64,000 nucleotides of DNA from Paenibacillus ihbetae (GCF_002741055.1 NZ_CP016809.1:1302001-1366000); one strand, 5' to 3'. Positions 52,214-63,280 are shown, numbered from the stretch's first letter. Notes: generated by a model from the sequence alone, not told the origin. Numbers and translations are program-made.

Positions 52214-52897
52214 TTAACCCCCGAACAATGTAATAAATATATTCAAAACGTCGATGGATAAGGCACGTGCCCCGAGATAAAGAGGCGCAATGGTATACTT
52301 CTGCAGCATAGGCAGCACGATAATGAGCAGAAATATGAGGATCGACCACTGCTCGAACCGCTGAATCTTGGCGCTGATCCGAGGCGGCAGCACATTCTCG
52401 ACGATCCGATATCCGTCAAGCGGAGGCAGCGGAATCAGATTGAACAAGCATAAGAAGAAATTCAGCTGGATGAACACATTGAAAAAAATATGAATCGCCT
52501 GATCCGTCCGCGTGATGCCGATCGGATCTATCACGCCGGATATATAAAGCACCGCGTAAATCAGCGAACCGACAATGCCCAGGAGCAAGTTGCTGAGCGG
52601 ACCGACGGCAGCCACGATGATGCTCATCCGCCGCGGATGACTGAAGTTCCCCCGGTTGACCGGTACGGGCCTTGCCCAGCCGAATCCGGCAATCAGCAGC
52701 AGGACGATGCCCAGAAAATCAAAGTGCACCGCGGGATTCAGCGTCACCCGGCCCAGCAGCTTAGCGGTAGGGTCACCGAATTTATTCGCGAAATAAGCAT
52801 GAGAAAATTCATGCACGGTAAAGGCGATCATGAGCGCAATCAAGTAGAACGGCAGTTGCTCCAACGGGAAATACAGCAGCTGATCCAAGAAATCCAT
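52214..52897 (-). CDS. Site-2 protease family (M50) membrane metalloprotease
   Basis: The 227-residue polytopic protein carries the zinc motif AFTVHEFSHAYFANKFGDPTAKLLGR (HExxH at about 29-33, in a membrane helix), and the second motif NLIPLPPLDGYRIVENVLP (third metal ligand Asp in the LDG motif, about 165-171). Six membrane segments. Short, PDZ-less S2P homologue as in many Bacillota; a substrate is not known. Its ATG follows the prmA stop by one base, so it is translated with prmA and rsmE. Confidence 0.9.
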   Translation of the reverse strand: MDFLDQLLYFPLEQLPFYLIALMIAFTVHEFSHAYFANKFGDPTAKLLGRVTLNPAVHFDFLGIVLLLIAGFGWARPVPVNRGNFSHPRRMSIIVAAVGPLSNLLLGIVGSLIYAVLYISGVIDPIGITRTDQAIHIFFNVFIQLNFFLCLFNLIPLPPLDGYRIVENVLPPRISAKIQRFEQWSILIFLLIIVLPMLQKYTIAPLYLGARALSIDVLNIFITLFGG

Positions 52898-52898
52898 A

Positions 52899-53876
52899 TC
52901 AGTTCTTCCTCGCTACGAAAGCAACCCAGTCGTCATCGCGGTTTATGTCAGCGATCTCAAAGCCTGCTTCTACAAGCGCCTTTCCGACGATCTCTTCCTT
53001 GTTCTTGAAGATCCCTGATGCGATATAGATGCCGCCCGGCTTCAAGGCCTTGTACACATCATCGATAAACAGCAGGATGACCTCGGCCAGAATGTTGGCG
53101 ACGACCACCTGAACCGGCAGCTCCACACCCAGCTCGTCCCCTGAAGAACCGTCTGTAAGGACAGAGAGCAGATCGCTTTCCTTGATGGTGATCCGGTCCT
53201 CCAGGCCATTCAGGCGGACATTCTCCGTGGCGCTGGATACAGCCACCGGATCCAGATCCAGTGCAAGAATGCGGGAAGCCCCCAAATAAGCAGCCCCGAT
53301 CGACAAGATCCCGGAGCCGGTGCCGACGTCAATGAGCTCTTCGCCGCCTTCAATCACCTTCTCGAGCGTGCGCAGGCACAAGGTTGTCGTCGGATGCGTC
53401 CCGGTTCCAAACGCCATGCCGGGATCCAGCTCGATGATGCGCTCTTCGGGGGATTCGGGGGAATAGGACTCCCATGTCGGTTTGATCGTCAAGCGCTCCG
53501 ACACCCGGATCGGCTTGAAATACTGCTTCCAGGCCGTAGCCCACTCTTCTTCGTTGACCGTCTTCATCTCATAGCGCACATCGCCCGTATCTATCCCGAA
53601 ATCCTTCAGTTCTTCCACCCGGGGGGCGATAAGCGCTTGGATCTCGTCCAGCATGACGGTCTCGTCAAAATAGCCTTTAATGACGGCGCACCCTTCCGGA
53701 ATATCATTAAAAGGGACGATCTCATCGAACCATTGTCCAAACGAAGTGTCCCGTTTTCTCTTCGTTGCGGCGGATTCTTCAATCGAAACGCCTCCCGCAC
53801 CCGCTTCATGCAGGAAGTTCGAAATCATCTCCACGGCTTCCTCCGTGGTATGTATCGTTAATTCACGCCATAGCAT
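52899..53876 (-). CDS. prmA: Ribosomal protein L11 methyltransferase PrmA
   Basis: The 325-residue enzyme trimethylates ribosomal protein L11. It begins MLWRELTIHTTEEAVEMISNFLHEAGAGGVSIEE, and the SAM domain has DPGMAFGTGTHPTTTLCLRTLE, ELIDVGTGSGILSIGAAYLGASRILALDLDPVAV and VVANILAEVILLFIDDVYKALKPGGIYIASGI (NI motif). GGAGGAAC precedes ATG 53876. In B. subtilis it is yqeT, directly after dnaJ; here two small genes lie between. Confidence 0.95.
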   Translation of the reverse strand: MLWRELTIHTTEEAVEMISNFLHEAGAGGVSIEESAATKRKRDTSFGQWFDEIVPFNDIPEGCAVIKGYFDETVMLDEIQALIAPRVEELKDFGIDTGDVRYEMKTVNEEEWATAWKQYFKPIRVSERLTIKPTWESYSPESPEERIIELDPGMAFGTGTHPTTTLCLRTLEKVIEGGEELIDVGTGSGILSIGAAYLGASRILALDLDPVAVSSATENVRLNGLEDRITIKESDLLSVLTDGSSGDELGVELPVQVVVANILAEVILLFIDDVYKALKPGGIYIASGIFKNKEEIVGKALVEAGFEIADINRDDDWVAFVARKN

Positions 53877-54014
53877 ATACAGTTGTTCCTCCTCATTCGT
53901 ACATAACTATCATTGTACTATATTGAGGACGCTCTATACAAAATTTGCGGATAAAATGTCCGACTCGAAAGACGGTAGGCCCAGATCATGCATAAGACCG
54001 CTGTTTGTAACCAT

Positions 54015-54064
54015 GAAAAAAAGCCCTACATGCCGACTTCGCTTAAGCGAAACGGAAGTGGGCT
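54015..54064 (-). terminator. Terminator of the 61-codon gene at 54137
   Basis: On the minus strand AGCCC pairs with GGGCT, enclosing a TTCGCTTAAGCGAA palindrome, and is followed by seven T. It is downstream of the stop at 54137 and upstream of prmA. Confidence 0.75.
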
Positions 54065-54136
54065 TTGGCTTTTCTTGGCGAACGGCGTCTTCGGGCTGCA
54101 TGGAGGAAAATGGCCCGGAAGCGGCCCTCTTGCCGA

Positions 54137-54322
54137 TTATTCTTCTTCGAGGATCTTCTTCAGCTGGCGCTCGTCTGCGGCTTCGCTTCGGCGAAGCGCC
54201 TCCACATCGTCAAGATCGGCTGCCATCGCCGAAAACTCCACATCCTCATTTTTGGCGGATTGCAGCGCGATCATTTTTTCCGTCTTACTGGCGATCTTGC
54301 CTTTCTTCACACGTCTCATCAT
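54137..54322 (-). CDS. Small charged protein of unknown function
   Basis: The 61-residue protein (MMRRVKKGKIASKTEKMIALQSAKNEDVEFSAMAADLDDVEALRRSEAADERQLKKILEEE) has a basic start and an acidic, helical remainder; no motif or membrane segment. AAGGAGAG lies about eight bases before ATG 54322; a GTG frame earlier covers that site. It follows the 54383 gene by 60 nt and ends in a good terminator, which argues that it is real. Confidence 0.65.
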   Translation of the reverse strand: MMRRVKKGKIASKTEKMIALQSAKNEDVEFSAMAADLDDVEALRRSEAADERQLKKILEEE

Positions 54323-54382
54323 ACGCGCATCTCTCCTTGTCACGTGTTGTTTCTTGCCTTAAGCCCTGGACGCTCCTCCGGC

Positions 54383-54754
54383 TTACACCATCCCGCCGGA
54401 CTCCTCAATCAGGCGCATGGCCTGGTCAAAGATGCCTTCGTCGAGAACGACGGTCAACAAGATATCCCGTCCTTGCGTTCCGTCCTGCCCCCCATCGCTC
54501 ATCCCGCTGGCGGAAGGATCGGCCGCACCAAGGATGCCCGCAGACCGGTTCGACAGCGCCGAATTCTGCGTCATCGAGGTCAAGCTTGTAATATCCCCTG
54601 TCAAAGGGTGCATCGGGCCATTCAGCTCCCCGCCCGGATAGGCGCTGAAGCGGTCGATCGACATATCGGCAACGCGGAGCGACTGCAGCTTGCGCTGGGC
54701 ATGCTGAGCTTCCTCCGGGCTTTTGAAATAAGCCAAAATATTTTTTTCAGCCAT
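54383..54754 (-). CDS. Hypothetical stress-protein-like protein
   Basis: The 123-residue protein has an N-terminal alpha/beta segment (ILAYFKSPEEAQHAQRKLQSLRVADMSIDRFSAYPGG) and a C-terminal one (DILLTVVLDEGIFDQAMRLIEESGGMV) joined by a Ser/Thr/Gly-rich linker. The first half recalls the general-stress 17M/YflT-like or heat-induced protein pattern, but the resemblance is weak and I assign no function. It is downstream of dnaJ but after a terminator. Confidence 0.7.
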   Translation of the reverse strand: MAEKNILAYFKSPEEAQHAQRKLQSLRVADMSIDRFSAYPGGELNGPMHPLTGDITSLTSMTQNSALSNRSAGILGAADPSASGMSDGGQDGTQGRDILLTVVLDEGIFDQAMRLIEESGGMV

Positions 54755-54882
54755 ATGGTTTCACCTGCATTTCGTTTAGATACTATCCGCTGCTTCCGGA
54801 ACGAACCTTCCCTAGGTTGCTTCGCGCTCGCCCCTTTTATTCCTTTCGAGGACAGCGCCTGGCGATGAAGGGAGGAATGCAC

Positions 54883-54941
54883 AAAAAAACCGCCCTTTTT
54901 CGAGCAGGGGCCTCATGCCTCCACTCCAAAAAGGACGGTTT
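54883..54941 (-). terminator. Terminator of the dnaK operon after dnaJ
   Basis: AACCGTCCTTTTT and AAAAAGGGCGGTT pair (one G-U) around a GC-rich apex on the minus strand, with seven T. It lies about 80 nt after the dnaJ stop. Confidence 0.85.
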
Positions 54942-55021
54942 CTCATTGCTTGCTCTGCTGTCAGCGCTTCGATACGGCAAGTACTGAAAGAGGACAGCAG
55001 CCCGCTAAGCCGGCTTTTCGG

Positions 55022-56140
55022 CTAGTCGCCGCGAAACGCTTTTTTCACACGGTCAAAAAAGGATTGCTCCTGCTCATGGGTCTCTTCGCCTTCAAGCGAC
55101 GCGAATTGACGCAGCAGCTCCTTCTGCTCCTCGCTCAGTTTGCTTGGGGTAACAACGACCACCTTGACGTGCTGGTCGCCCTGTCCCATGCCGCGCAGGC
55201 GAGGGACCCCTTTGCCTTTCAGGCGGAAGAAGGTTCCGGTTTGCGTTCCTGCCGGAATCTTGAGCCGAACTTTCTCCGTCAAGGTCGGGATTTCAATCTC
55301 GTCGCCAAGGGCTGCTTGGGCAAATGTCAGCGGCACTTCGCAATAGATGTCATCCCCCTCGCGCTCGAAGAAATCATGCGGCTTCACGCGAATGACGATG
55401 TACAAATCGCCCGCCGGGCCGCCACGCAGACCGCCTTCGCCCTCGCCGGTCATCCGGAGCTGGGCGCCGTCATCCACACCCGCCGGAATGCGGACATGAA
55501 TTTTGCGCTGCTTCTTGACCTTGCCGCTGCCGGCGCAGGTGCCGCAGCGATCCTTGATGATTTTCCCGGTTCCGTTACAGTTCGAGCAGGCGCGACGATT
55601 GACCATACGGCCAAACGGCGTATTCTGCACGACCTCCTGCTGCCCCGTTCCGTGGCAGACGGAGCAGGTATGCGGCTTCGTTCCCGGCTTCGCTCCTGAA
55701 CCGTGACAGGTATCGCATGTCTCCGTTCTAGGAATCGTAATATCGGTTTCCTTGCCGAATACGGCTTCCTTGAACTCCACCGTCATCGTGTACTGCAGAT
55801 CGTTCCCCCGCTGAGGCGCATTCGGATCACGGCGTCCATTGCCGCCGAAGAACATATCGAATATATCTCCAAAACCGCCGAAGTCACCGGAAAAACCGCC
55901 TCCGCCCATTCCCTGGTTCGGATCAATATGACCGTATTGGTCGTATCTCGCACGCTTTTGACTATCGCTCAATACATCGTAAGCCTCTTTCACTTCCTTG
56001 AATTTGGCTTCCGCGTCAGCCGCCTTGTTGACATCGGGATGATATTGGCGTGCGAGCTTCCGGTACGCCTTCTTAATCTCATCCTCCGATGCCTGCTTGC
56101 CGACACCTAGTACCTCATAATAATCACGCTTATCAGCCAC
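55022..56140 (-). CDS. dnaJ: Chaperone protein DnaJ (Hsp40)
   Basis: Type I J-protein of 372 residues that stimulates DnaK. The J domain (5-70) contains YHPDVNK (HPD); a Gly/Phe region ([23 protein letters not shown]) follows; four zinc-finger repeats [24 protein letters not shown] and CGTCAGSG (about 145-210) and a C-terminal beta-barrel complete it. Downstream of dnaK by 94 nt with a hairpin in the gap. ATG 56140 after GATGGGGGTGAAACC. Confidence 0.97.
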   Translation of the reverse strand: MADKRDYYEVLGVGKQASEDEIKKAYRKLARQYHPDVNKAADAEAKFKEVKEAYDVLSDSQKRARYDQYGHIDPNQGMGGGGFSGDFGGFGDIFDMFFGGNGRRDPNAPQRGNDLQYTMTVEFKEAVFGKETDITIPRTETCDTCHGSGAKPGTKPHTCSVCHGTGQQEVVQNTPFGRMVNRRACSNCNGTGKIIKDRCGTCAGSGKVKKQRKIHVRIPAGVDDGAQLRMTGEGEGGLRGGPAGDLYIVIRVKPHDFFEREGDDIYCEVPLTFAQAALGDEIEIPTLTEKVRLKIPAGTQTGTFFRLKGKGVPRLRGMGQGDQHVKVVVVTPSKLSEEQKELLRQFASLEGEETHEQEQSFFDRVKKAFRGD

Positions 56141-56174
56141 GGTTTCACCCCCATCTCTTCTTGATTCCTAGGGC

Positions 56175-56217
56175 AAAAGGAAAGTCAAAGTGCGAAGATG
56201 CGCAGCTTTGACCTTCC
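56175..56217 (-). terminator. Intra-operon hairpin between dnaK and dnaJ
   Basis: On the minus strand GGAAGGTCAAAG pairs with CTTTGACTTTCC (one G-U), the loop contains TGCG/CGCA, and TTTT follows. It resembles a weak terminator or an RNA-processing/stabilising element that would lower dnaJ relative to dnaK. Confidence 0.6.
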
Positions 56218-56234
56218 CATGCAATCTATTCAGA

Positions 56235-58088
<1,854 letters not shown>

Positions 58089-58163
58089 TTATTTATTCAC
58101 ACGAAATCCGCATGAGATTCTCAAGCTTTGCTATATATCATAAACGGCCAAGCGATCGGCCGC

Positions 58164-58787
58164 TTACATGCTCACTTTAACCATAGCAGGTCTAAGCACT
58201 TTATCTTTCAGCATGTAGCCCTTCTGCACTTCCTCGACAACGATGCCTTCCTCATGCTCATCGCTCTCCACCTGCATAATGGCCTGATGGAACTCGGGAT
58301 TGAACGGCTCGCCTACGCTGTTCATCGCCTTCAAGCCTTCGTTTTCGAGAACCGATTCCAGCTGGCGGAAGATCATGCTGATTCCTTTGGAGAACGATTC
58401 GAACTCCGGACTGTCATCGGCAGCCTGGAAGGCCCGCTCGAAGTTGTCAATGACAGGCAGCAGCTCGACAATGAGCTTCGACGAAGCATACTTTGCCAGC
58501 TCCTCCTTCTCCTTCTGCGTACGTCTGCGGAAGTTATCAAAGTCCGCTTGCGCACGCAGCGCACGCTGCTGATGCTCGGCAACTTCGGCCTGAAGCTTCG
58601 CGATCTCGGCGGCATGGGCATCGCCCTGGCCTTCCTCAGGCTGATCTGCAGGAGCGTCCTCCTGATCCGCGCCGGCAACGGCCTCCTCGTGAACTGCCTC
58701 TTCCTCCGTGCTTGGCGTTTCCTCCATCTGTTGCTCCATCTCTTCGGTTACTGAATCTTGAACGGCATCCTTCTGCTCTTTATTCAA
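58164..58787 (-). CDS. grpE: Nucleotide exchange factor GrpE
   Basis: The 207-residue GrpE has a very acidic N-terminus (EEMEQQMEETPSTEEEAVHEEAVAGADQ...), a long dimerising helix (AEIAKLQAEVAEHQQRALRAQADFDNFRRRTQKEKEE) and the C-terminal beta domain FNPEFHQAIMQVESDEHEEGIVVEEVQKGYMLKDKVLRPAMVKVSM. The start is TTG at 58787: AAGGAGGTG lies eight bases before it, while the ATG 21 codons earlier has no suitable site. A small GC-rich hairpin (CGGCC/GGCCG, 58145-58162) follows the stop before dnaK. Confidence 0.95.
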   Translation of the reverse strand: MNKEQKDAVQDSVTEEMEQQMEETPSTEEEAVHEEAVAGADQEDAPADQPEEGQGDAHAAEIAKLQAEVAEHQQRALRAQADFDNFRRRTQKEKEELAKYASSKLIVELLPVIDNFERAFQAADDSPEFESFSKGISMIFRQLESVLENEGLKAMNSVGEPFNPEFHQAIMQVESDEHEEGIVVEEVQKGYMLKDKVLRPAMVKVSM

Positions 58788-58887
58788 GACGCGTCCACCT
58801 CCTTCATATTGTAAGCCCGCTGTTGCATGCCCGCCGGCTGTGTTCCCCATCGTTTCTGGTCATCCGATTCCTGATTCTCTAAGGTGC

Positions 58888-60423
58888 CTATTCGTTGATT
58901 TCTTTCATTTTGATCACATGATGAATCCGGAGGACGGCAGCCGCCACTTCTCCTGCAGCCCGCAGCCCGTGAAGCTTCACCGGCGCGGGATCCAGCACGC
59001 CCAGCTCCTCATAGTCGACGACCGTGCCGGTGTCGCAGTCCAGCCCCATGGAATCGGAGCCCGAACGGATTTGCGCAGCACGCACCTCTTCCATCTTCTC
59101 CAGCGGGTTGTAACCCGCATTCAGCAGAATCTGGGACATCGGCTTGCGCAGCGCTGCGGACACGGCTTCGAATCCGAAAGCTTCCATCCCCTTCTGCGCC
59201 TCGCGAATCCGCTCAAGCGCGTAGGATACGGCAAGCTCGCTCGTTCCGCCGCCCGGAAGCACGCCGCCGGTAATGGCGGCCTGAAGGGCCGAGGCCGCGT
59301 CGCCTGCGATTCGTGCGGACTCGCCGACCACTTCCGAGGTGCTCGCGCCTACGATCACCGTCACGACCCGCTCCCTGTGGCCGCTGGCCAGCCTGATTTT
59401 GCCGATCGCTTCATCATAAGCGACGCGCGGGCTGTCACCAAGAAGAGCAGCAAGCTGCTCCGAATCTTTATGTAACGCCTTTCGGCGTATAGGTGTCGCC
59501 CCCGTCATGTCACAGACTCGCTTCAAATCCGCGCGCGATACGCGCGGTACGACCATGATTCCGTGATCCAGGCAGAACTGCTCCGCATCAGGATGAATGC
59601 CCTTCTCCAGCAGGATCAGCTTCACCGACAATGCGGACAAACGCTCCAGATCGGCAGCAAACCGATCCCGCAGATCCATATACTGCGCGAAGCCCGCCTC
59701 CGTTGTCAGCACCTCTTCATCCAGCTCGTCAGGCTCAAGCGCATCCAGCAGCACGAGCACCTTCGCATCGCTGTACTGAAGGTAATCGCGGGTAAAGATC
59801 GGCTTCTGCCGAAGCAGGACCCCTTCGAACACCTCATTGTCGGCATTCTCCAGCGCAATTATACTGTCCGCAAGCGAGTATGATGGATCGTGAAGCCGCT
59901 GCATCCCGGCCTTGCGCGCCGCCTCCATAACGAGCGCAACGATATCCTTGCGCTCCCGCCCGGCGACATAGACCGTGCGTTCCAGAAGCGGGTCGTCCAA
60001 TCCTTCAATGACACGGACGCGGCCGGACAGCAGTTCAAGCGCCCGGTCGATCCCTTGGCGCATCCCTTCGACAACCTTGGAAGCCGGCACGCCGCGAATA
60101 ATGCGCGAGACGCCCTCCTGAACCAGCGCCCCGGCAAGAATGGTGGCCGTCGTGGTGCCGTCTCCGATCTTCTCCTGCTGCGCGCGGGCCACCTGGATCA
60201 ACAGGCGGGCTGCCGGATGGCTTACGTCCATTTTGTCCAATATCGTCACGCCGTCGTTCGTAATGACCACTTCGCCGCGCGGGCCGACCAGCATTACATC
60301 GAGACCCTTGGGCCCGAGCGTCCCTTCCACAGCGGATGTGACGGCCCGGACGGCATTGCTGTTGTTCAGCAGCGTTGAATATCGTTCATCGCCGTCCACA
60401 TGGCTGTGTTGTCCTTGGCTCAT
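58888..60423 (-). CDS. TCP-1/Cpn60 family group III chaperonin
   Basis: The 511-residue protein is a chaperonin of the archaeal/eukaryotic TCP-1 type, not GroEL. Conserved motifs: TLGPKGLDVML (35-45), ITNDGVTILDKM (54-65), EKIGDGTTTATILAGAL (84-100), a catalytic Asp in ARIAGDAASAL (D375) and TGGVLPGGGTSELAVSYALE (385-404). A segment near 238-262 may form the built-in lid of group II/III chaperonins. Its position between hrcA and grpE, 13 nt after the hrcA stop, matches the bacterial group III chaperonins described for Hsp70 operons in some Bacillota. AAAGGAGCG precedes ATG 60423. Confidence 0.93.
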   Translation of the reverse strand: MSQGQHSHVDGDERYSTLLNNSNAVRAVTSAVEGTLGPKGLDVMLVGPRGEVVITNDGVTILDKMDVSHPAARLLIQVARAQQEKIGDGTTTATILAGALVQEGVSRIIRGVPASKVVEGMRQGIDRALELLSGRVRVIEGLDDPLLERTVYVAGRERKDIVALVMEAARKAGMQRLHDPSYSLADSIIALENADNEVFEGVLLRQKPIFTRDYLQYSDAKVLVLLDALEPDELDEEVLTTEAGFAQYMDLRDRFAADLERLSALSVKLILLEKGIHPDAEQFCLDHGIMVVPRVSRADLKRVCDMTGATPIRRKALHKDSEQLAALLGDSPRVAYDEAIGKIRLASGHRERVVTVIVGASTSEVVGESARIAGDAASALQAAITGGVLPGGGTSELAVSYALERIREAQKGMEAFGFEAVSAALRKPMSQILLNAGYNPLEKMEEVRAAQIRSGSDSMGLDCDTGTVVDYEELGVLDPAPVKLHGLRAAGEVAAAVLRIHHVIKMKEINE

Positions 60424-60436
60424 AAGGCTCGCTCCT

Positions 60437-61471
60437 TTATCTATACCAGTGTGACAGCAGCTTCGTCAGATCATGGGACAACACGTTCAAGATGCCGATC
60501 ACCCTTGCGTATTCCATTCGCGTCGGCCCCAGTATGCCGATGGAGCCGACGGCCTTGCCATCTATAGAATAAGTAGCCGTAATCAGGCTACAGTTGGATA
60601 TCGCTTCATGCGTATTCTCTGTGCCGATTCGTACTTGCACGCCATGCTCTCCCGGTGCCGGTGCCATCAGCTTCATCAATGCCGGCGTCTGCTCAAGAAG
60701 CTCGAAGATGTCTCGAACCTTGTCGACATCCTTGAATTCCGGCTGGTTCAGCATATTGGTCGTACCGCTGAGATACACGTCGCGGTGGTCGGGCTCGTTC
60801 TCGAGCGCAATGTCCAGCACCTTCATCAGCTCTTCGTAATGCGCGATGTGGCGCTGCATCTCTGCCCCGAGCTCCGTATAGAGCCGGGTCTTTAGCTTAT
60901 ACAAAGGAACATTGACCAGCTTCTCGTTAAGGAGATTGACCACCTGCTCCAATTCCGACACGGAAACCCCTTGCGGAATCGACACGATCTTATTCTCTAC
61001 CTGGCCCGTGCTGGTCACGATAATGGCAACCGCCTGGCCTTCATTTAGAGGCAGAAGCTGGAAGTGGCGTAAGGACGTATGAAAAACTTCCGGTCCCAGC
61101 AGGATGGAAGTGTAATTGGTCATCTGCGACAAAATACCTGCAGCATGTTGAATCATCTGCTCCATGACGTTCAGTTTTTCCGCAAAGAACGATTTCATCA
61201 TATGCAGTTCCTCAGGATTCAAGGAAAACGACGAGGTGAGATGATCGACATAATAACGGTATCCCTTATGGGACGGAATCCGCCCTGCCGACGTATGGGG
61301 CTGCTCAAGAAACCCGAGCTCCTCCAAATCAGCCATTTCGTTGCGAATGGTTGCCGGGCTGTAGCCCACATCCCCGCGTTTAGAAATGCTTCTTGAACCA
61401 ACCGGCTCCGCCGAACGGATATAGTCATCCACAATAGCGTTCAATATCAAGCGCTGACGATCAGTTAACAT
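60437..61471 (-). CDS. hrcA: Heat-inducible transcription repressor HrcA
   Basis: The 344-residue repressor binds CIRCE. The N-terminal winged helix (MLTDRQRLILNAIVDDYIRSAEPVGSRSISKRGDVGYSPATIRNEMADLEELGFLEQPHTSAGRIPSHKGYRYYVDHL) is typical, followed by a GAF-like dimerisation domain. AAGGAGGGG precedes ATG 61471; the 16-codon upstream extension covers the CIRCE/leader. It is first gene of the heat-shock operon and its activity is expected to depend on GroEL. Confidence 0.96.
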   Translation of the reverse strand: MLTDRQRLILNAIVDDYIRSAEPVGSRSISKRGDVGYSPATIRNEMADLEELGFLEQPHTSAGRIPSHKGYRYYVDHLTSSFSLNPEELHMMKSFFAEKLNVMEQMIQHAAGILSQMTNYTSILLGPEVFHTSLRHFQLLPLNEGQAVAIIVTSTGQVENKIVSIPQGVSVSELEQVVNLLNEKLVNVPLYKLKTRLYTELGAEMQRHIAHYEELMKVLDIALENEPDHRDVYLSGTTNMLNQPEFKDVDKVRDIFELLEQTPALMKLMAPAPGEHGVQVRIGTENTHEAISNCSLITATYSIDGKAVGSIGILGPTRMEYARVIGILNVLSHDLTKLLSHWYR

Positions 61472-61510
61472 GTCGCTCCCCTCCTTGTAGACTGCGTACC
61501 TTCCATCGTT

Positions 61511-61537
61511 AGCACTCATCGCCAGCGAGTGCTAACC
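61511..61537. promoter_or_regulatory. CIRCE operator of the hrcA-dnaK operon
   Basis: A perfect inverted repeat TTAGCACTC-N9-GAGTGCTAA, the consensus HrcA operator, lies 40 nt upstream of the hrcA ATG, in the 5' untranslated region. Confidence 0.97.
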
Positions 61538-61546
61538 GATATAACA

Positions 61547-61576
61547 AAAATACCAAACCGACCTGAGGATTGTCAA
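61547..61576 (-). promoter_or_regulatory. Probable SigA promoter of the heat-shock operon
   Basis: Perfect TTGACA (61576-61571), 18-nt spacer and TATTTT (61552-61547) on the minus strand. Predicted start near 61540 places CIRCE at the very start of the transcript. Confidence 0.6.
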
Positions 61577-61577
61577 G

Positions 61578-62039
61578 TCAGTTCAGTACTTTAAGCACAG
61601 CTATTTCGTCACAGGCGTGCTGCTTCTTGCAGTGGATGCAATCGGTCCACACCTTCTCCGGAAAAATCTCCTTCTCGACGACGGCGAAGCCATTTTTCTT
61701 GAAAAAGGACACTTCATATGTCAAGGCCATTACTTTCGGGATTTCCCGGCGCTTGGCTTCCTCCAGCAGCGAATCCACCAGCATGGAACCGATTCCCTGT
61801 CCCTTGTAACCTTCCGAAATCCCGAGCGAGCGGATTTCTACTAAATCGTTCCCGAGCTGGCACAGCGAACCGCAGCCGATGACTTTGCCTTCCGCTTCCG
61901 CCACCACGAATTCCCCAATCTGCTTCTCGAGCACCGCTTTGGATCTAGGAAGCATAATTCCTTTCTCGGCGTAGCCTTGAATCATCTGATACAGCGGCTC
62001 AACATCCTCTAATCTGGCCTTTCTGCATACCGCCGGCAT
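61578..62039 (-). CDS. GNAT N-acetyltransferase, short ArgA-like
   Basis: The 153-residue acetyltransferase begins MPAVCRKARLEDVEPLYQMIQGYAEKGIMLPRSKAVLEKQIGEFVVAEAEGKVIGCGSLCQL. The acetyl-CoA motif is EIRSLGISEGYKGQGIGSMLVDSLLEEAKRREIPKVMALTYEVSFFKKNGFAVVEK. The C-terminal WTDCIHCKKQHACDEIAV (Cys cluster) and the whole pattern match short N-acetylglutamate synthase-like proteins. It could give the first step of arginine biosynthesis; no arg genes are nearby. ATG 62039 behind AAAGGGGAGA. Confidence 0.85.
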   Translation of the reverse strand: MPAVCRKARLEDVEPLYQMIQGYAEKGIMLPRSKAVLEKQIGEFVVAEAEGKVIGCGSLCQLGNDLVEIRSLGISEGYKGQGIGSMLVDSLLEEAKRREIPKVMALTYEVSFFKKNGFAVVEKEIFPEKVWTDCIHCKKQHACDEIAVLKVLN

Positions 62040-62116
62040 AATCCACGTCTCCCCTTTGCACGCTCCGTCATATGTCTTGGATAAATATACAACAAAGCGC
62101 ATAAAAGTTCAATAGA

Positions 62117-63280
62117 TTAATTTGCCGACAGGGTGCCGATAAATTCGGCGAACACTTCATTGCCGAACAGGATGCCCTTTTGGCTCAGCCTGTAGCCATC
62201 CTCCGTCGTTTCAAGCAAGCCTGCATTCACCATTTTGCTCAGAGGGCGCTTGAACACCTCATCCAGCGAAGCATCGAACTGCTGCTCGAATCGACTCCGG
62301 GAAATACCGTCCAGCACGCGGAGTCCGACCATCAAGAAATCCTCCATCGCTTCCTCTCTCGATACCTCGAAGCTTTCGAGCCGCGGCAGCCCGGTTTTGG
62401 CCGCTTCATTATAAGGGTTCACTCCCTTTATGTTTACGTGGCGCTGGCGGTTGATATAACCATGAGCACCGGCGCCAAGGCCGTAATAATCCTCGTTGCG
62501 CCAGTACGTCATATTGTGGCGGCTCTCGTAGCCCGGCTTCGCAAAATTACTGATTTCATACTGCTTATAGCCTGCCGCCTTCATGCGCTCCATTAATAGA
62601 AGATACATGTTCAGCTCATCCTCTTCATCCGGAAGCGGGAGCTGGTTTTTCTGGTACATGGTATGGAACAGCGTATTTTCCTCCACCTTCAGACTGTAGA
62701 TGGAGTAATGGGGAAGCCCGAGCTCCAGCGCTTTATCCACGCTTTCCGCCAGCATCTCCAAGGTTTGATTCGGCAGGCCGAACATCAGGTCGATGGACAT
62801 GTTGTCAAAGCCCGCGGCTCTTGCGTTATCCAGGCTCCGGTATACATCATCCGTATCATGGATGCGTCCGATGCCGGACAACAGGCTGTTCTGGAAGGCC
62901 TGAACGCCGAAGCTGATCCGGTTAACCCCGCCTTCACGCATAACCTTAAGCTTCTCCGGGTCCGTTGTCCCGGGATTCGCTTCCATCGAGAACTCGATAT
63001 CGTCCGACCACACCGGGAAATGCCGCTTTACGCTTTGCAGAAAATACTCCATTTCATCCGGCTTCAGAACCGTCGGCGTTCCCCCGCCCACAAAGATGCT
63101 CTTGATCGCCCCCGGCGGATGGGCCTTGACCGTCAATTCCATTTCGTGATCCAACGCCCGCAGATAGTCCATAACCGGCTGATCCTTCAGGACGTAGGAA
63201 TTAAAATCGCAGTAAAAGCATTTATTCGTACAGAACGGAATATGGATGTACACCGCTTCCGTTCGTTGGTTATATGTCAT
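62117..63280 (-). CDS. hemW: Radical SAM heme chaperone HemW
   Basis: The 387-residue protein, related to HemN, delivers heme and is not itself expected to oxidise coproporphyrinogen. The radical SAM cluster is CTNKCFYCDF (C-x3-C-x2-C, about 17-24) after AVYIHIPF; GGGTPTVL, the SAM-ribose region (RISFGVQAFQNSLL) and a HemN C-terminal domain follow. HemN-specific N-terminal residues are absent. The order lepA-hemW-hrcA is conserved in Bacillales. Confidence 0.94.
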   Translation of the reverse strand: MTYNQRTEAVYIHIPFCTNKCFYCDFNSYVLKDQPVMDYLRALDHEMELTVKAHPPGAIKSIFVGGGTPTVLKPDEMEYFLQSVKRHFPVWSDDIEFSMEANPGTTDPEKLKVMREGGVNRISFGVQAFQNSLLSGIGRIHDTDDVYRSLDNARAAGFDNMSIDLMFGLPNQTLEMLAESVDKALELGLPHYSIYSLKVEENTLFHTMYQKNQLPLPDEEDELNMYLLLMERMKAAGYKQYEISNFAKPGYESRHNMTYWRNEDYYGLGAGAHGYINRQRHVNIKGVNPYNEAAKTGLPRLESFEVSREEAMEDFLMVGLRVLDGISRSRFEQQFDASLDEVFKRPLSKMVNAGLLETTEDGYRLSQKGILFGNEVFAEFIGTLSAN

